This document shows, one piece after another, positions 23,581 through 31,273 of a stretch of 40,082 nt of DNA (position 1 is the stretch's first letter; each line of letters opens with the position of its first letter). This stretch comes from Elusimicrobiota bacterium (GTDB taxonomy: Bacteria; CG03; SLGR01; JAFGSA01), in NCBI GenBank assembly GCA_016934855.1, contig JAFGSA010000037.1:1-40082 (forward strand), read 5' to 3'. Both the position numbers and the translations under genes were made by a program. The notes beneath the pieces are model-generated. The model searched no databases, had not been told where the DNA came from, and saw only the letters and a program-made list of their open reading frames with translations.

Positions 23581-23677
23581 TCGCTGGTTGCTTATTGCTA
23601 GTCGCTTGTAAATTCCCATCTGGCATTTATTCAAGCCCTATCTCTTACAGCTTATAGCTTATAGCTTACAGCTGATC
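23580..23677. repeat. Intergenic heptamer-register array C (14 x 7 bp)
   Basis: Four words like GTCGCTG / GTTGCTT (23580-23607) and five words like GCTTATA (23643-23677) are separated by 35 nt, exactly five 7-nt steps, so the register is kept throughout. The array runs from the inverted repeat before recA to the stop codon of pgpA (23677-23679). Both word families also occur in array A at 183-252, with the opposite relative orientation. Confidence 0.75.
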
Positions 23678-24120
23678 TATAATGTATGAATTATTCTCAG
23701 TATAAGGTTCGTTATTACTCCCGCGTACAGGTCATCCAGCATTATCCCCAGACCGCCCGCGACTATCTGAAGTTTGTTCATCGGATAGACTTTTACGATA
23801 TCGAAAAACCTGAATATCACAAGCCCTATCAGTATCAGCCCGAGCGATTTCGGGAGAAAAGCCATTGCGACCAGAAATCCGACTATTTCGTCAATGACTA
23901 TCTGGGGAGGGTCTATCTCGCCCATCATCTCTTCAGTGCGTCCCGCCGTTATTACTCCTATGAACGTCAGAAGGATGAGCATCGTCCAGTAAAACGTATG
24001 CGAAGTGGGAAGTATAAAAAAGTAAATCGCCGCGGAAAGTATCGAGGCTGCGGTTCCCGGCGCGGGAAATTTTTCTCCTACGAAAAAACCTGTAGCTATG
24101 AATCTAATCAACCATTTCAT
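23677..24120 (-). CDS. pgpA: Phosphatidylglycerophosphatase A
   Basis: A 147-residue membrane protein of the PgpA family, which dephosphorylates phosphatidylglycerophosphate to phosphatidylglycerol. It shows the family's N-terminal FPAPGTAAS motif, several transmembrane helices, and the catalytic-site sequence DPPQIVIDEIVG, with FRFFDIVKVYP and LGIMLDDLYAG further on. AGGAGG precedes ATG 24120. It lies directly after pgsA, whose product is its substrate, so the two consecutive steps of phosphatidylglycerol synthesis are adjacent. In Bacillus-like orders the slot between pgsA and recA is usually held by cinA. Confidence 0.95.
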   Translation of the reverse strand: MKWLIRFIATGFFVGEKFPAPGTAASILSAAIYFFILPTSHTFYWTMLILLTFIGVITAGRTEEMMGEIDPPQIVIDEIVGFLVAMAFLPKSLGLILIGLVIFRFFDIVKVYPMNKLQIVAGGLGIMLDDLYAGVITNLILRIIHTL

Positions 24121-24155
24121 TATATTCCTCCTGTTCTATGCCCGTTCTCTGAATT

Positions 24156-24692
24156 TTAAAAATCCAGTATGTCCCTGTTTTTCAGTATATAGATCACTCC
24201 GGAATAGACGGAAAGTAATGCCGTCAGAAGCACTATGTAATATACAGAAAAAAGATATTTTCCCGTGATAAGCAGAAGCAGTATCACAAGTATCGCTATC
24301 ATCTGAAAGGCGGTCTTTACCTTGCCTATGAAGACCGATTCGAGTATCCTTCCCTCGGACGCCGCAAGCGTGCGCAGGGCGTTTATTATAAATTCCCGGG
24401 CGACTATTAATATCACTGCCCATACCGGCACGGGCGCCTCTGCCAGGTAAATCAGCACGATCAGCGCGGAAGAAACGAAAAGCTTGTCAGCCAGGGGGTC
24501 CATGAATTTTCCTGAATTGGAAACCTCGTTCCTCTTGCGCGCGATCTTCCCGTCAAAATAATCGGTTATTGACGCCGTAAGGAACACAAAGAACGCCCCG
24601 AGCCTGGCCGACGGCGACCTCTGCATGAGCAGCGCCACGAAAGGCACGATGAGAAGTATCCTCAGAAAGGTGATTTTATTTGCCAAATTCAT
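24156..24692 (-). CDS. pgsA: CDP-diacylglycerol-glycerol-3-phosphate 3-phosphatidyltransferase
   Basis: A 178-residue integral membrane enzyme that makes phosphatidylglycerophosphate from CDP-diacylglycerol and glycerol 3-phosphate. The CDP-alcohol phosphotransferase motif D-G-x2-A-R-x8-G-x3-D-x3-D is complete: D47, G48, A51, R52, G61, D65, D69. Five to six hydrophobic helices are visible, which is normal for the family. The start overlaps the RodZ-like gene by 17 nt, and pgpA follows 35 nt later. Confidence 0.96.
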   Translation of the reverse strand: MNLANKITFLRILLIVPFVALLMQRSPSARLGAFFVFLTASITDYFDGKIARKRNEVSNSGKFMDPLADKLFVSSALIVLIYLAEAPVPVWAVILIVAREFIINALRTLAASEGRILESVFIGKVKTAFQMIAILVILLLLITGKYLFSVYYIVLLTALLSVYSGVIYILKNRDILDF

Positions 24693-25404
24693 TGGTAAAT
24701 TCTACCTCGTTTATATCATGCAGGCTTCCCTCTTCTATGTCGACTCTCTCGTAAGCGGTACCGGAGGATTTTTTCAGGTAGATGTCTATTCCTGGAACGT
24801 ATCCTATGCGGAGCTTGATATTCCTGTCCGCTTTCCAGTACCTTGTCGTGCCTTTCAGGAGAGTCCCTTCGAACTGCAGTTTGCCGTCTGCCTCTATCCT
24901 TATCCAGGTATCTTCGACAGTTATGCTTTTGACCATTATCTCGTTCGATACAGACTCTATGTCGGCGGGGATCTCGTACACCTGGTTCTTCTCCTGCGGC
25001 TTTAAAGGGAATATATTGACCGAAGGCATATTATATACCGAATACGCCAGAAGCCCCAGGATGATGATTATCCCCGCAACTATCGAAAGCTTGTTGTCCT
25101 TTTTTTTTGCGGCGGCAACACTGTATTTCTTTTCCTTTTGGGGTTTATTCCGCGGTATATAGAGCGGATGCTGCGGTTCCCGCGGAGGTTCTACCGCGAT
25201 CTCGCTGAGGTCTACTGATACCTCCAGGAAATTGGCGTATGACTTGAGAAAACTCTTGGCATAGAATGCGCCGGGGAAATAATCGAACCTGTTCTCCTCC
25301 AGGGCTTTCAGCTTATCTTGAGATATCTTTATCTTTGCCGCGACCCCTACGAGGGTAAGTCCCCTGGATTCCCTTGCTTCTTTTAGTGTTTTACCGGTAT
25401 CCAT
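24676..25404 (-). CDS. rodZ: RodZ-like helix-turn-helix membrane protein
   Basis: A 242-residue protein with a RodZ layout. Residues 1-70 are a Cro/XRE-like helix-turn-helix domain (LKEARESRGLTLVGVAAKIK and YIPR-type ending). A basic juxtamembrane stretch and one transmembrane helix around residues 112-130 (LSIVAGIIIILGLLAYSV) follow, then an extracytoplasmic DUF4115 beta domain (TWIRIEADGKLQFEGTLLKG start). RodZ links MreB to the cell wall machinery during elongation. ymfM, its Bacillus counterpart, lies before pgsA, as here. The start is 3 nt after the LolA-like stop. Confidence 0.9.
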   Translation of the reverse strand: MDTGKTLKEARESRGLTLVGVAAKIKISQDKLKALEENRFDYFPGAFYAKSFLKSYANFLEVSVDLSEIAVEPPREPQHPLYIPRNKPQKEKKYSVAAAKKKDNKLSIVAGIIIILGLLAYSVYNMPSVNIFPLKPQEKNQVYEIPADIESVSNEIMVKSITVEDTWIRIEADGKLQFEGTLLKGTTRYWKADRNIKLRIGYVPGIDIYLKKSSGTAYERVDIEEGSLHDINEVEFTNEFGK

Positions 25405-25407
25405 AAC

Positions 25408-26064
25408 TCAGTTTAACTCTATTATATTAATTTTTTCAGCCGGTTTCAGCCTGAAATAGTCATCGCTGAATGCCTTGTTCAGGGTATAATCGGTGAAATC
25501 CGTGACCGATTTGACGTTAGGCGCTGATATGACCGTTTTCAGGGGCATATACGTATCGCGGCTGAAAGTTATGACCATCCTGTCGAAGTCTCTTTTATCG
25601 AAAGGCACCAGTTCCATCAATACGGTATTCTCCGCGCCGGCCGGCCGGGAAAAGGAGATATTGTAATCTTTCTTCAGTTCTCCGATGGAATTCTCTGACA
25701 TTATAAGAGAAGGCGTTATTCCGAGCAGATTCCCCACGTCTTCCCTCTTCTGCCTCGTGGCCTGTTTTATCTCGGGAATATAGGTATAAAGGTACTCGCC
25801 GTTACAGATGACTTCCTGCCTCTGCGGAGCAGTGTACCTGATATAGACCCGGTCCGGTTTTTTGAAGTCTACGCTCGCCTTTATCGTCTGAGTGCTGTCT
25901 CCTGCGAAGATGTCCTGGCGGAAGGAAAAAGCCACCGCGTCGACGCTCTTCATTTTTTCCGAAAGTTCCGAGGAGAACACCGAATAGTCCATCGGTTCCG
26001 CGCAGATAAGCGCTAACGGGCGGAAAAGTATTATCGCAGCGGCTATTAAAAGCTGATTTTTCAT
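25408..26064 (-). CDS. lolA: LolA-like outer-membrane lipoprotein carrier
   Basis: A 218-residue periplasmic protein with a Sec signal (MKNQLLIAAAIILFRPLALICAEP; cleavage near ICA). A LolA/LolB-type half-barrel follows: VAFSFRQDIFAGDSTQTIKA, FKKPDRVYIRYTAP, EVICNGEYLYTYIPE and MVITFSRDTYMPLKTV. LolA ferries lipoproteins from the inner to the outer membrane. Four nucleotides overlap the ftsK stop (ATGA), a neighbourhood seen in other diderms where lolA follows ftsK. Many lipoprotein genes in this window would be its clients. Confidence 0.9.
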   Translation of the reverse strand: MKNQLLIAAAIILFRPLALICAEPMDYSVFSSELSEKMKSVDAVAFSFRQDIFAGDSTQTIKASVDFKKPDRVYIRYTAPQRQEVICNGEYLYTYIPEIKQATRQKREDVGNLLGITPSLIMSENSIGELKKDYNISFSRPAGAENTVLMELVPFDKRDFDRMVITFSRDTYMPLKTVISAPNVKSVTDFTDYTLNKAFSDDYFRLKPAEKINIIELN

Positions 26065-28184
26065 TTCAGTTTATCCAGGTAGCTGTCTTCTACCAGCACT
26101 TCCCTCCCCTTTACTCCGTTATCTTCGCTTATGATTCCGTTGTCTTCCATCTTGTCTATTATCCTCGCTGCCCTGTTATATCCTATGCGAAGACGCCGCT
26201 GGAGGAGAGAGATGGATGCTTTCTTTTTCCTGATGACGAGTTCTACGGCCTGGGGATAGACGTCATCGTCAAAATCTTCATCCTGTTCCGAACGCGCCTT
26301 CGTCATGCTGCTCGCGACATCGACTTTATTAGTCGGTTTCAGATTGAGGGATTTTATGTGTTCTACTACCCGGGATATCTCGCCTCTCGATATAAAGCAT
26401 CCCTGCAGCCTCTCTGGCTGAGGAAGTTCAGATGAAAGATATAGCATGTCACCTTTACCCAGCAGTTTCTCAGCGCCCTGCGAATCGAGTATTGTCCTGG
26501 AGTCAACTCCGCTCAGGACGTTAAAAGCTATCCTGGCGGGGAGGTTCGCCTTGATTATGCCCGTAAGTATATCTACGGAAGGCCTCTGCGTCGCTAGTAT
26601 CAGGTGTATCCCTACGGCTCTCGCCATCTGTGATATCCTGACTATCGCGTTTTCCACCTTGTCCTTCGCCAGCACCATCAGGTCCGCCAGTTCGTCTATT
26701 ATCACAACGAGTCGAGGCATTATCTCCCAGCCTTCTTTTACGGCCTTGGCGTTATAGGCATTTATCTCGGCAACGTTGTTCTTGGAAAGGATATCGTACC
26801 TTTCGTCCATCTCTCCCGTAACAGCCTGCAGCGTTTTTACCGCGCTTTCCGTGTTAGTGATAACATCCGCTGCCAGGTGCGGTATTCCGTTGTATATAGG
26901 CAGTTCGACCCTCTTCGGGTCCATCATCAGCAGATTCACTTCCCTGGGGGAAGATTTGAAAAGTATGCTGTTTATAAGTATGTGTATGGCTATGCTCTTC
27001 CCGGAACCCGTGGCTCCGGCGAGTAGAAGATGAGGCATGCTTGTTATATCGGCTACCTTGAGGTCGCCGTTTATCGATTTGCCAAGGCAGTAGGGAACCG
27101 CAGTGCCGGCAGACCTGTATTCCTGTGAATCGATCACCGTTCTTATGAAAACGGTCTCCTGCTGTATTGCCGGGACTTCTACTCCAACGGCGGATTTTCC
27201 GGGTATGGGAGTCAGGAGTCTTACTGTTTTTGCCTTAAGTGCCATCGCTATATTGGAAGACAGGTTCCGAATACGCGACAGTTTCACGTCCGGCGGCACG
27301 GTTATCTCGTAGCGCGTGATGGACGGTCCTATTTTTATATCCGAGATCTCGGCAACTATATCGAAGTTAACCAGCGCCTCTTTCAGTTTCTCTCCCCTCT
27401 CTATTTCTTCGCTTTCTTTTACCCGCACTTCTTTCTGACGGTTTAAAAGATCCGCCGGTATGCCGTATCCGGTACCATGCGCTGACTGTTTAGACGCTGA
27501 ACCCGGCGCCTCGGGAGTTTCCTCTTTCTTTTCCGGTTTGGGGGTTTCGGGTTTTTTCTTAAAAAGCGGCACGGTCGCGGGCTTCTTCTCTTCACGGGGC
27601 ATGGCCTTTTTGAGAGGTTTTTCCTTTTTTACCGTACGTTCTGCTTCCTGTCCCGGTTTCTCCTTTCTTGCCGTCAGTTTCTTCAGTAAGGCAATTACGG
27701 AAGAAACGGTCTTTTTTACGGAAATATTGAACATTATGACCATGGAAATAAGAACTGTTGCCAGTGATATTATATACGCGCCCAGCTTGCCGAAGAAACT
27801 CTGGACTATCACATCGCTTAGGAAATCGCCCAGCAACCCCCCGCCCTTCTCGCCGAAGATGACATGCAGGAATATGCTCCCGCCGATAAGTATCAGTAAG
27901 AAGCCGCCTATCATGGAATACTTGAAAGGGAATTTCTTATATTTGAACTCGGTGAATGACCAGAGGACGAATATCAGGGGGATTATATACCTGATGTATC
28001 CCAGGAAATCGGTGAGAGCTCCTGCCAGGAGAGCCCCGAATGCGCCTACGTATTTTTCATTGCCTTTGAGGACAAATGCGAAAAAAAGTATTATCCCGAG
28101 GGAAAGCAGAGCTATGCCCTGGATGTCTTTTTTCTTTACGTCTACCGGCTGATCGGAAGATTTCCTACTGTTTTTCCTGCCCAT
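26061..28184 (-). CDS. ftsK: DNA translocase FtsK
   Basis: A 707-residue FtsK/SpoIIIE translocase. Four hydrophobic helices lie in residues 22-155, and a Lys/Pro/Glu-rich linker covers residues 165-240. The RecA-like motor has Walker A GATGSGKS at 390-397 and Walker B VVIIDELADL near 475. The C-terminal winged-helix gamma domain (about 635-707, ISLLQRRLRIGYNRAARIID) reads KOPS/SRS polarity sequences. It pumps DNA through the septum and activates XerCD, and an Xer recombinase is encoded about 4 kb away. The linker is much shorter than in E. coli FtsK. ATG 28184 lies inside the preceding small gene, an overlap of 20 nt. Confidence 0.97.
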   Translation of the reverse strand: MGRKNSRKSSDQPVDVKKKDIQGIALLSLGIILFFAFVLKGNEKYVGAFGALLAGALTDFLGYIRYIIPLIFVLWSFTEFKYKKFPFKYSMIGGFLLILIGGSIFLHVIFGEKGGGLLGDFLSDVIVQSFFGKLGAYIISLATVLISMVIMFNISVKKTVSSVIALLKKLTARKEKPGQEAERTVKKEKPLKKAMPREEKKPATVPLFKKKPETPKPEKKEETPEAPGSASKQSAHGTGYGIPADLLNRQKEVRVKESEEIERGEKLKEALVNFDIVAEISDIKIGPSITRYEITVPPDVKLSRIRNLSSNIAMALKAKTVRLLTPIPGKSAVGVEVPAIQQETVFIRTVIDSQEYRSAGTAVPYCLGKSINGDLKVADITSMPHLLLAGATGSGKSIAIHILINSILFKSSPREVNLLMMDPKRVELPIYNGIPHLAADVITNTESAVKTLQAVTGEMDERYDILSKNNVAEINAYNAKAVKEGWEIMPRLVVIIDELADLMVLAKDKVENAIVRISQMARAVGIHLILATQRPSVDILTGIIKANLPARIAFNVLSGVDSRTILDSQGAEKLLGKGDMLYLSSELPQPERLQGCFISRGEISRVVEHIKSLNLKPTNKVDVASSMTKARSEQDEDFDDDVYPQAVELVIRKKKASISLLQRRLRIGYNRAARIIDKMEDNGIISEDNGVKGREVLVEDSYLDKLK

Positions 28185-28383
28185 ATTCTATAAGCATCCT
28201 GTGCCCGTCCCGGTGAAAGGAGGTTCTTCCGGAACAGGACAGCATGCCCAGTGCAAGGAGCAGGTCCGTGCCTCGGCAATCCAGATGGACCTTCAGTTCC
28301 GTTAGTTCCACCTTTCTGTTGACTTCAAGAAAGGCCTCGACTCTTTCCTTGAGTTTGTCTATTTCCGGATTAATATTAACCAT
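28165..28383 (-). CDS. Small winged-helix-like protein between accB and ftsK
   Basis: A 72-residue protein of unknown family. The sequence predicts an N-terminal helix (DKLKERVEAFLEVN), then a helix-turn-helix with a short wing (VELTELKVHLDCRG, LLLALGMLSCSG, TSFHRDGHRMLIEY), a plan typical of small winged-helix domains. It shares one base with the accB stop (TAATG) and overlaps ftsK by 20 nt, so it is a translationally coupled member of the operon rather than a chance reading frame. It may bind nucleic acid, but nothing in the sequence proves it. Confidence 0.7.
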   Translation of the reverse strand: MVNINPEIDKLKERVEAFLEVNRKVELTELKVHLDCRGTDLLLALGMLSCSGRTSFHRDGHRMLIEYGQEKQ

Positions 28384-28832
28384 TACATGTCTTCTACTTC
28401 GAATAGGGGCTGGTTTATTTTCACGGCTTCGCCGTTCTCTACCAGTACGGAGAGTATCTTGCAGTCGCGGTCTACCTGGACTTCATTCATGAGCTTCATG
28501 GCTTCGAGTATGCATACCGTCGTGCCCTGGGTTATTTCATCGCCTACCCTGACGAAGGGATCCGCTCCCGGAGAGGGGGCGATGTAGAATATGCCGTTCA
28601 TGGGGGATTTTATGCTGTTCATTTCGGGTTTCTTCTGGACGGCTGAATCTGCCGCATGAACGGCTGGTAAATATGCGGGAAAGGCGTCTTTTCTGGTGAG
28701 TTTCAGTTTATACTCTTTATCTTCCCACTTCAATTGTACCAGGTCATTGGCGATCATCTCGCCGTAAAGGGTTTTTACCAGTCCCTTTACATCCCCTTTG
28801 ACGGGAGTTTTCTTTTTTTTGCTTGACGGCAT
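28383..28832 (-). CDS. accB: Biotin carboxyl carrier protein of acetyl-CoA carboxylase
   Basis: A 149-residue BCCP. A Lys-rich N-terminus and a Pro/Ala linker precede a biotinyl domain (residues 75-149) with the biotinylation motif EAMKLMNEV, the lysine being the attachment site. It carries carboxyl groups between biotin carboxylase and carboxyltransferase in the first step of fatty acid synthesis. The start shares one base with the pnp stop (TAATG). accC, usually next to accB, is not found here; the following gene is the small winged-helix protein, so accC must lie elsewhere. Confidence 0.93.
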   Translation of the reverse strand: MPSSKKKKTPVKGDVKGLVKTLYGEMIANDLVQLKWEDKEYKLKLTRKDAFPAYLPAVHAADSAVQKKPEMNSIKSPMNGIFYIAPSPGADPFVRVGDEITQGTTVCILEAMKLMNEVQVDRDCKILSVLVENGEAVKINQPLFEVEDM

Positions 28833-30967
28833 TATTCCTTACCTTTTTTCTGCTTGTCTTTTTTCATCTCGGCTTTTTTTTCATCTTCGCTGAGCGCTTT
28901 TACCCTGCTCAGGTTTATCCTTCCCCTGTCGTCGATCTCTATGCATTTCACCTTCACGACATCATCGATGTTGAGTATATCGGTGACCTTGCCGACCCTG
29001 TAAGGGGCAAGTTCGGATATGTGCACCATGCCGCTCTTCCCCGGCAGGACCTCGACAAAGGCGCCGAAATCCATTATTTTTGTCACCTTGCCTTCATACA
29101 TCTTTCCGGGCTCGACATCTTCGGTATAGCTTTTAACCATCTTAACAGCCGTGGCCAGGTTTTCGCTGCTGGCAGACGATATCGTGACCGTACCGTCGTC
29201 TTCTATGTCTATATTGGCGCCGGTCTCTTCCTGAATTTTCTTTACGTTCTTGCCTCCCGGGCCGATCAGTATGCCTATCTTGTCCGGGTTTATCGTTAGT
29301 ATCTCAAGGTGCGGAGCGTACGGAGAGAGGCTCTCCCTGGGTTTTGATATCTCTTTCTCTATGTTGTCGAGTGTCTCGAGCCTGGCTTTTTTAGCCTGCT
29401 CCAGAGCCCGTCCGAGGACTTCTTTGGTTATGCCTTCGATCTTTATGTCCATCTGTATGGCGGTTATGCCTTCTCTGGTACCGGCTACCTTGAAGTCCAT
29501 GTCACCGTAATGATCTTCATCGCCCAGCATATCGCTGAGTATTATATCGTCTATGATGCCCATCCCCACACCTGCCACGGGGGCTTTGATGGGGACCCCT
29601 GCGTCCATCAGCGCTATTGATCCCGCGCAGACTGTCGCCATCGATGAGGAACCGTTGGATTCAAGGATATCGGAAACCAGCCTGATCGTATACGGGAACT
29701 CTGTCTTGTCTCTCAGTACAGGCATGAGCGCTTTCTCCGCGAGCAGCCCGTGCCCTATTTCTCTTCTTCCCGGGCCTCGCATGGGCCTTACTTCGCCTAC
29801 TGAGTAAGGGGGAAAATTATAATGAAGCATAAAACGCTTCTTATATTCCCCTTCCAGTTCGTCCATTATCTGCTGATCGGAACTCGTGCCGAGGGTAACA
29901 ACCGCAAGTGACTGGGTCTCTCCTTTCGTGAATATGCCGGACCCGTGCGTCCTGGGCAGATAACCGGCCTTGCATGTTATCTGTCTTATCTGGTCGGCTT
30001 TTCTCCCGTCGACGCGCAGTCCATCCTTTTTCAGGAGTTCGCGCAGGAGTTCTTTTTTCAGTTCGGATAAAACCTGCGCTGCCTGTTTCTCGCCGGTATC
30101 GTCTTCGGCGTCTGCGAGGTTGAATTTCTCGATCACTTCGCTTTTTATATTTTCCAGCTTCTGAGACCGGTCCTGTTTGCTCAGCGCTTCCCTGTATACC
30201 GCCGTTATCATGGGCGATGCGTACTGCCTGATCTCGTCTGCAAGTTTCTTGTCAGTCTCTACCGTGTCGACCTTGAACTCCCTCTTCTGCGTACCCGCCA
30301 TTGATATTATCTTCTTCTGGAAAAGGGTGATGTCTTTTATAACCGGCCTTGCAAAATCTATCGCTTCAAGTATATCGTTCTCGGAGGCTTCGCCGCATTC
30401 CCCCTCCATCATGGTGAGCGCGCTTTCCGTTCCCGCTATTACAAGGTTAAAATCGCTTTCTTCCAGTTCCTTAAAAGTGGGGTTTATTATAAAGCTGCCG
30501 TTTATTCTGCCGATCCGTACTGCGCCGACCGGTCCCAGGAAAGGTGCTCCGGTGAGGGCAAGTGCACAGCTCGACCCTATCATGGAAGGAATATCAGAGT
30601 CATTCTCCCCGTCGGAAGAAAGCACAGCCACGACTATCTGAACTTCGTCGAAATAACCTTCCGGAAACAGAGGCCTTATCGGCCTGTCTATGAGCCGTGA
30701 AGTAATTATCTCTTTTTCCTGAGGTCTTCCTTCCCTCTTGAAATAGCCGCCCGGTATCTTGCCGGCGGCATATGTTCTCTCTCTGTAATCCACCGTCAGC
30801 GGGAAGAAGTCGGTATTTTCCCTTGCTTCCGCCAGACAGCAGCTGGCCAGTATAACGGTTTCGCCGTATGTCACTTTTACGGCTCCCCCGGCCTGCTTTG
30901 CCAGTTCACCATGTTCTATGGACAGTTCCCTGTTTCCCACATTGATCTTTTCGCTAATTTTTTTCAT
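28832..30967 (-). CDS. pnp: Polyribonucleotide nucleotidyltransferase (PNPase)
   Basis: A 711-residue phosphorolytic 3'-5' exoribonuclease. Its order is the usual one: RNase PH domain 1 (residues 1-215, with FFPLTVDYRERTYAAGKIPG), an all-helical linker, RNase PH domain 2 (about 310-550, with RTHGSGIFTKGETQ and KVAGTREGITAIQMDIK), a KH domain (IGPGGKNVKKIQEETGA) and an S1 domain (YEGKVTKIMDFGAFVEVLPG). The start at 30967 has GAGAGG upstream; a TTG 12 nt earlier is less likely. It follows rpsO by 18 nt, the order conserved in most bacteria. Confidence 0.98.
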   Translation of the reverse strand: MKKISEKINVGNRELSIEHGELAKQAGGAVKVTYGETVILASCCLAEARENTDFFPLTVDYRERTYAAGKIPGGYFKREGRPQEKEIITSRLIDRPIRPLFPEGYFDEVQIVVAVLSSDGENDSDIPSMIGSSCALALTGAPFLGPVGAVRIGRINGSFIINPTFKELEESDFNLVIAGTESALTMMEGECGEASENDILEAIDFARPVIKDITLFQKKIISMAGTQKREFKVDTVETDKKLADEIRQYASPMITAVYREALSKQDRSQKLENIKSEVIEKFNLADAEDDTGEKQAAQVLSELKKELLRELLKKDGLRVDGRKADQIRQITCKAGYLPRTHGSGIFTKGETQSLAVVTLGTSSDQQIMDELEGEYKKRFMLHYNFPPYSVGEVRPMRGPGRREIGHGLLAEKALMPVLRDKTEFPYTIRLVSDILESNGSSSMATVCAGSIALMDAGVPIKAPVAGVGMGIIDDIILSDMLGDEDHYGDMDFKVAGTREGITAIQMDIKIEGITKEVLGRALEQAKKARLETLDNIEKEISKPRESLSPYAPHLEILTINPDKIGILIGPGGKNVKKIQEETGANIDIEDDGTVTISSASSENLATAVKMVKSYTEDVEPGKMYEGKVTKIMDFGAFVEVLPGKSGMVHISELAPYRVGKVTDILNIDDVVKVKCIEIDDRGRINLSRVKALSEDEKKAEMKKDKQKKGKE

Positions 30968-30985
30968 TATTCCTCTCAATCATTC

Positions 30986-31255
30986 CTATTTTCTTATGTT
31001 AAGCTCTTTTATGATTTTCTTGTACTTTTCCTCGTTCTTCCTTTTCAGATAATCCAGGAGTTTCCTTCTCCTTGATACCATCTTGAGCAGTCCGTATCTC
31101 GAATGATGGTCCTTGACGTGATCCTTGAGATGACCGGTGAGGTTGTTTATCCTCTCCGTAAGGATCGCGGCCTGAACCTCGGGCGAGCCGGTATCATTTT
31201 CTTTTTCCTGAAACTTCTTTATTATCTCTGATTTTTTATTTTTTGTTATTGACAC
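30986..31255 (-). CDS. rpsO: Small ribosomal subunit protein S15
   Basis: An 89-residue S15 that binds the 16S rRNA central domain and forms part of the intersubunit bridge. Family motifs include [22 protein letters not shown], given here as its ends TGSPEVQ and LTGHLK, then [22 protein letters not shown]. It starts at GTG 31255 behind the Shine-Dalgarno AGGAGGG, 18 nt after the GGDEF gene stop. pnp follows 18 nt later. Confidence 0.98.
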   Translation of the reverse strand: MSITKNKKSEIIKKFQEKENDTGSPEVQAAILTERINNLTGHLKDHVKDHHSRYGLLKMVSRRRKLLDYLKRKNEEKYKKIIKELNIRK

Positions 31256-31273
31256 TTTTCCCTCCTATGGCAG

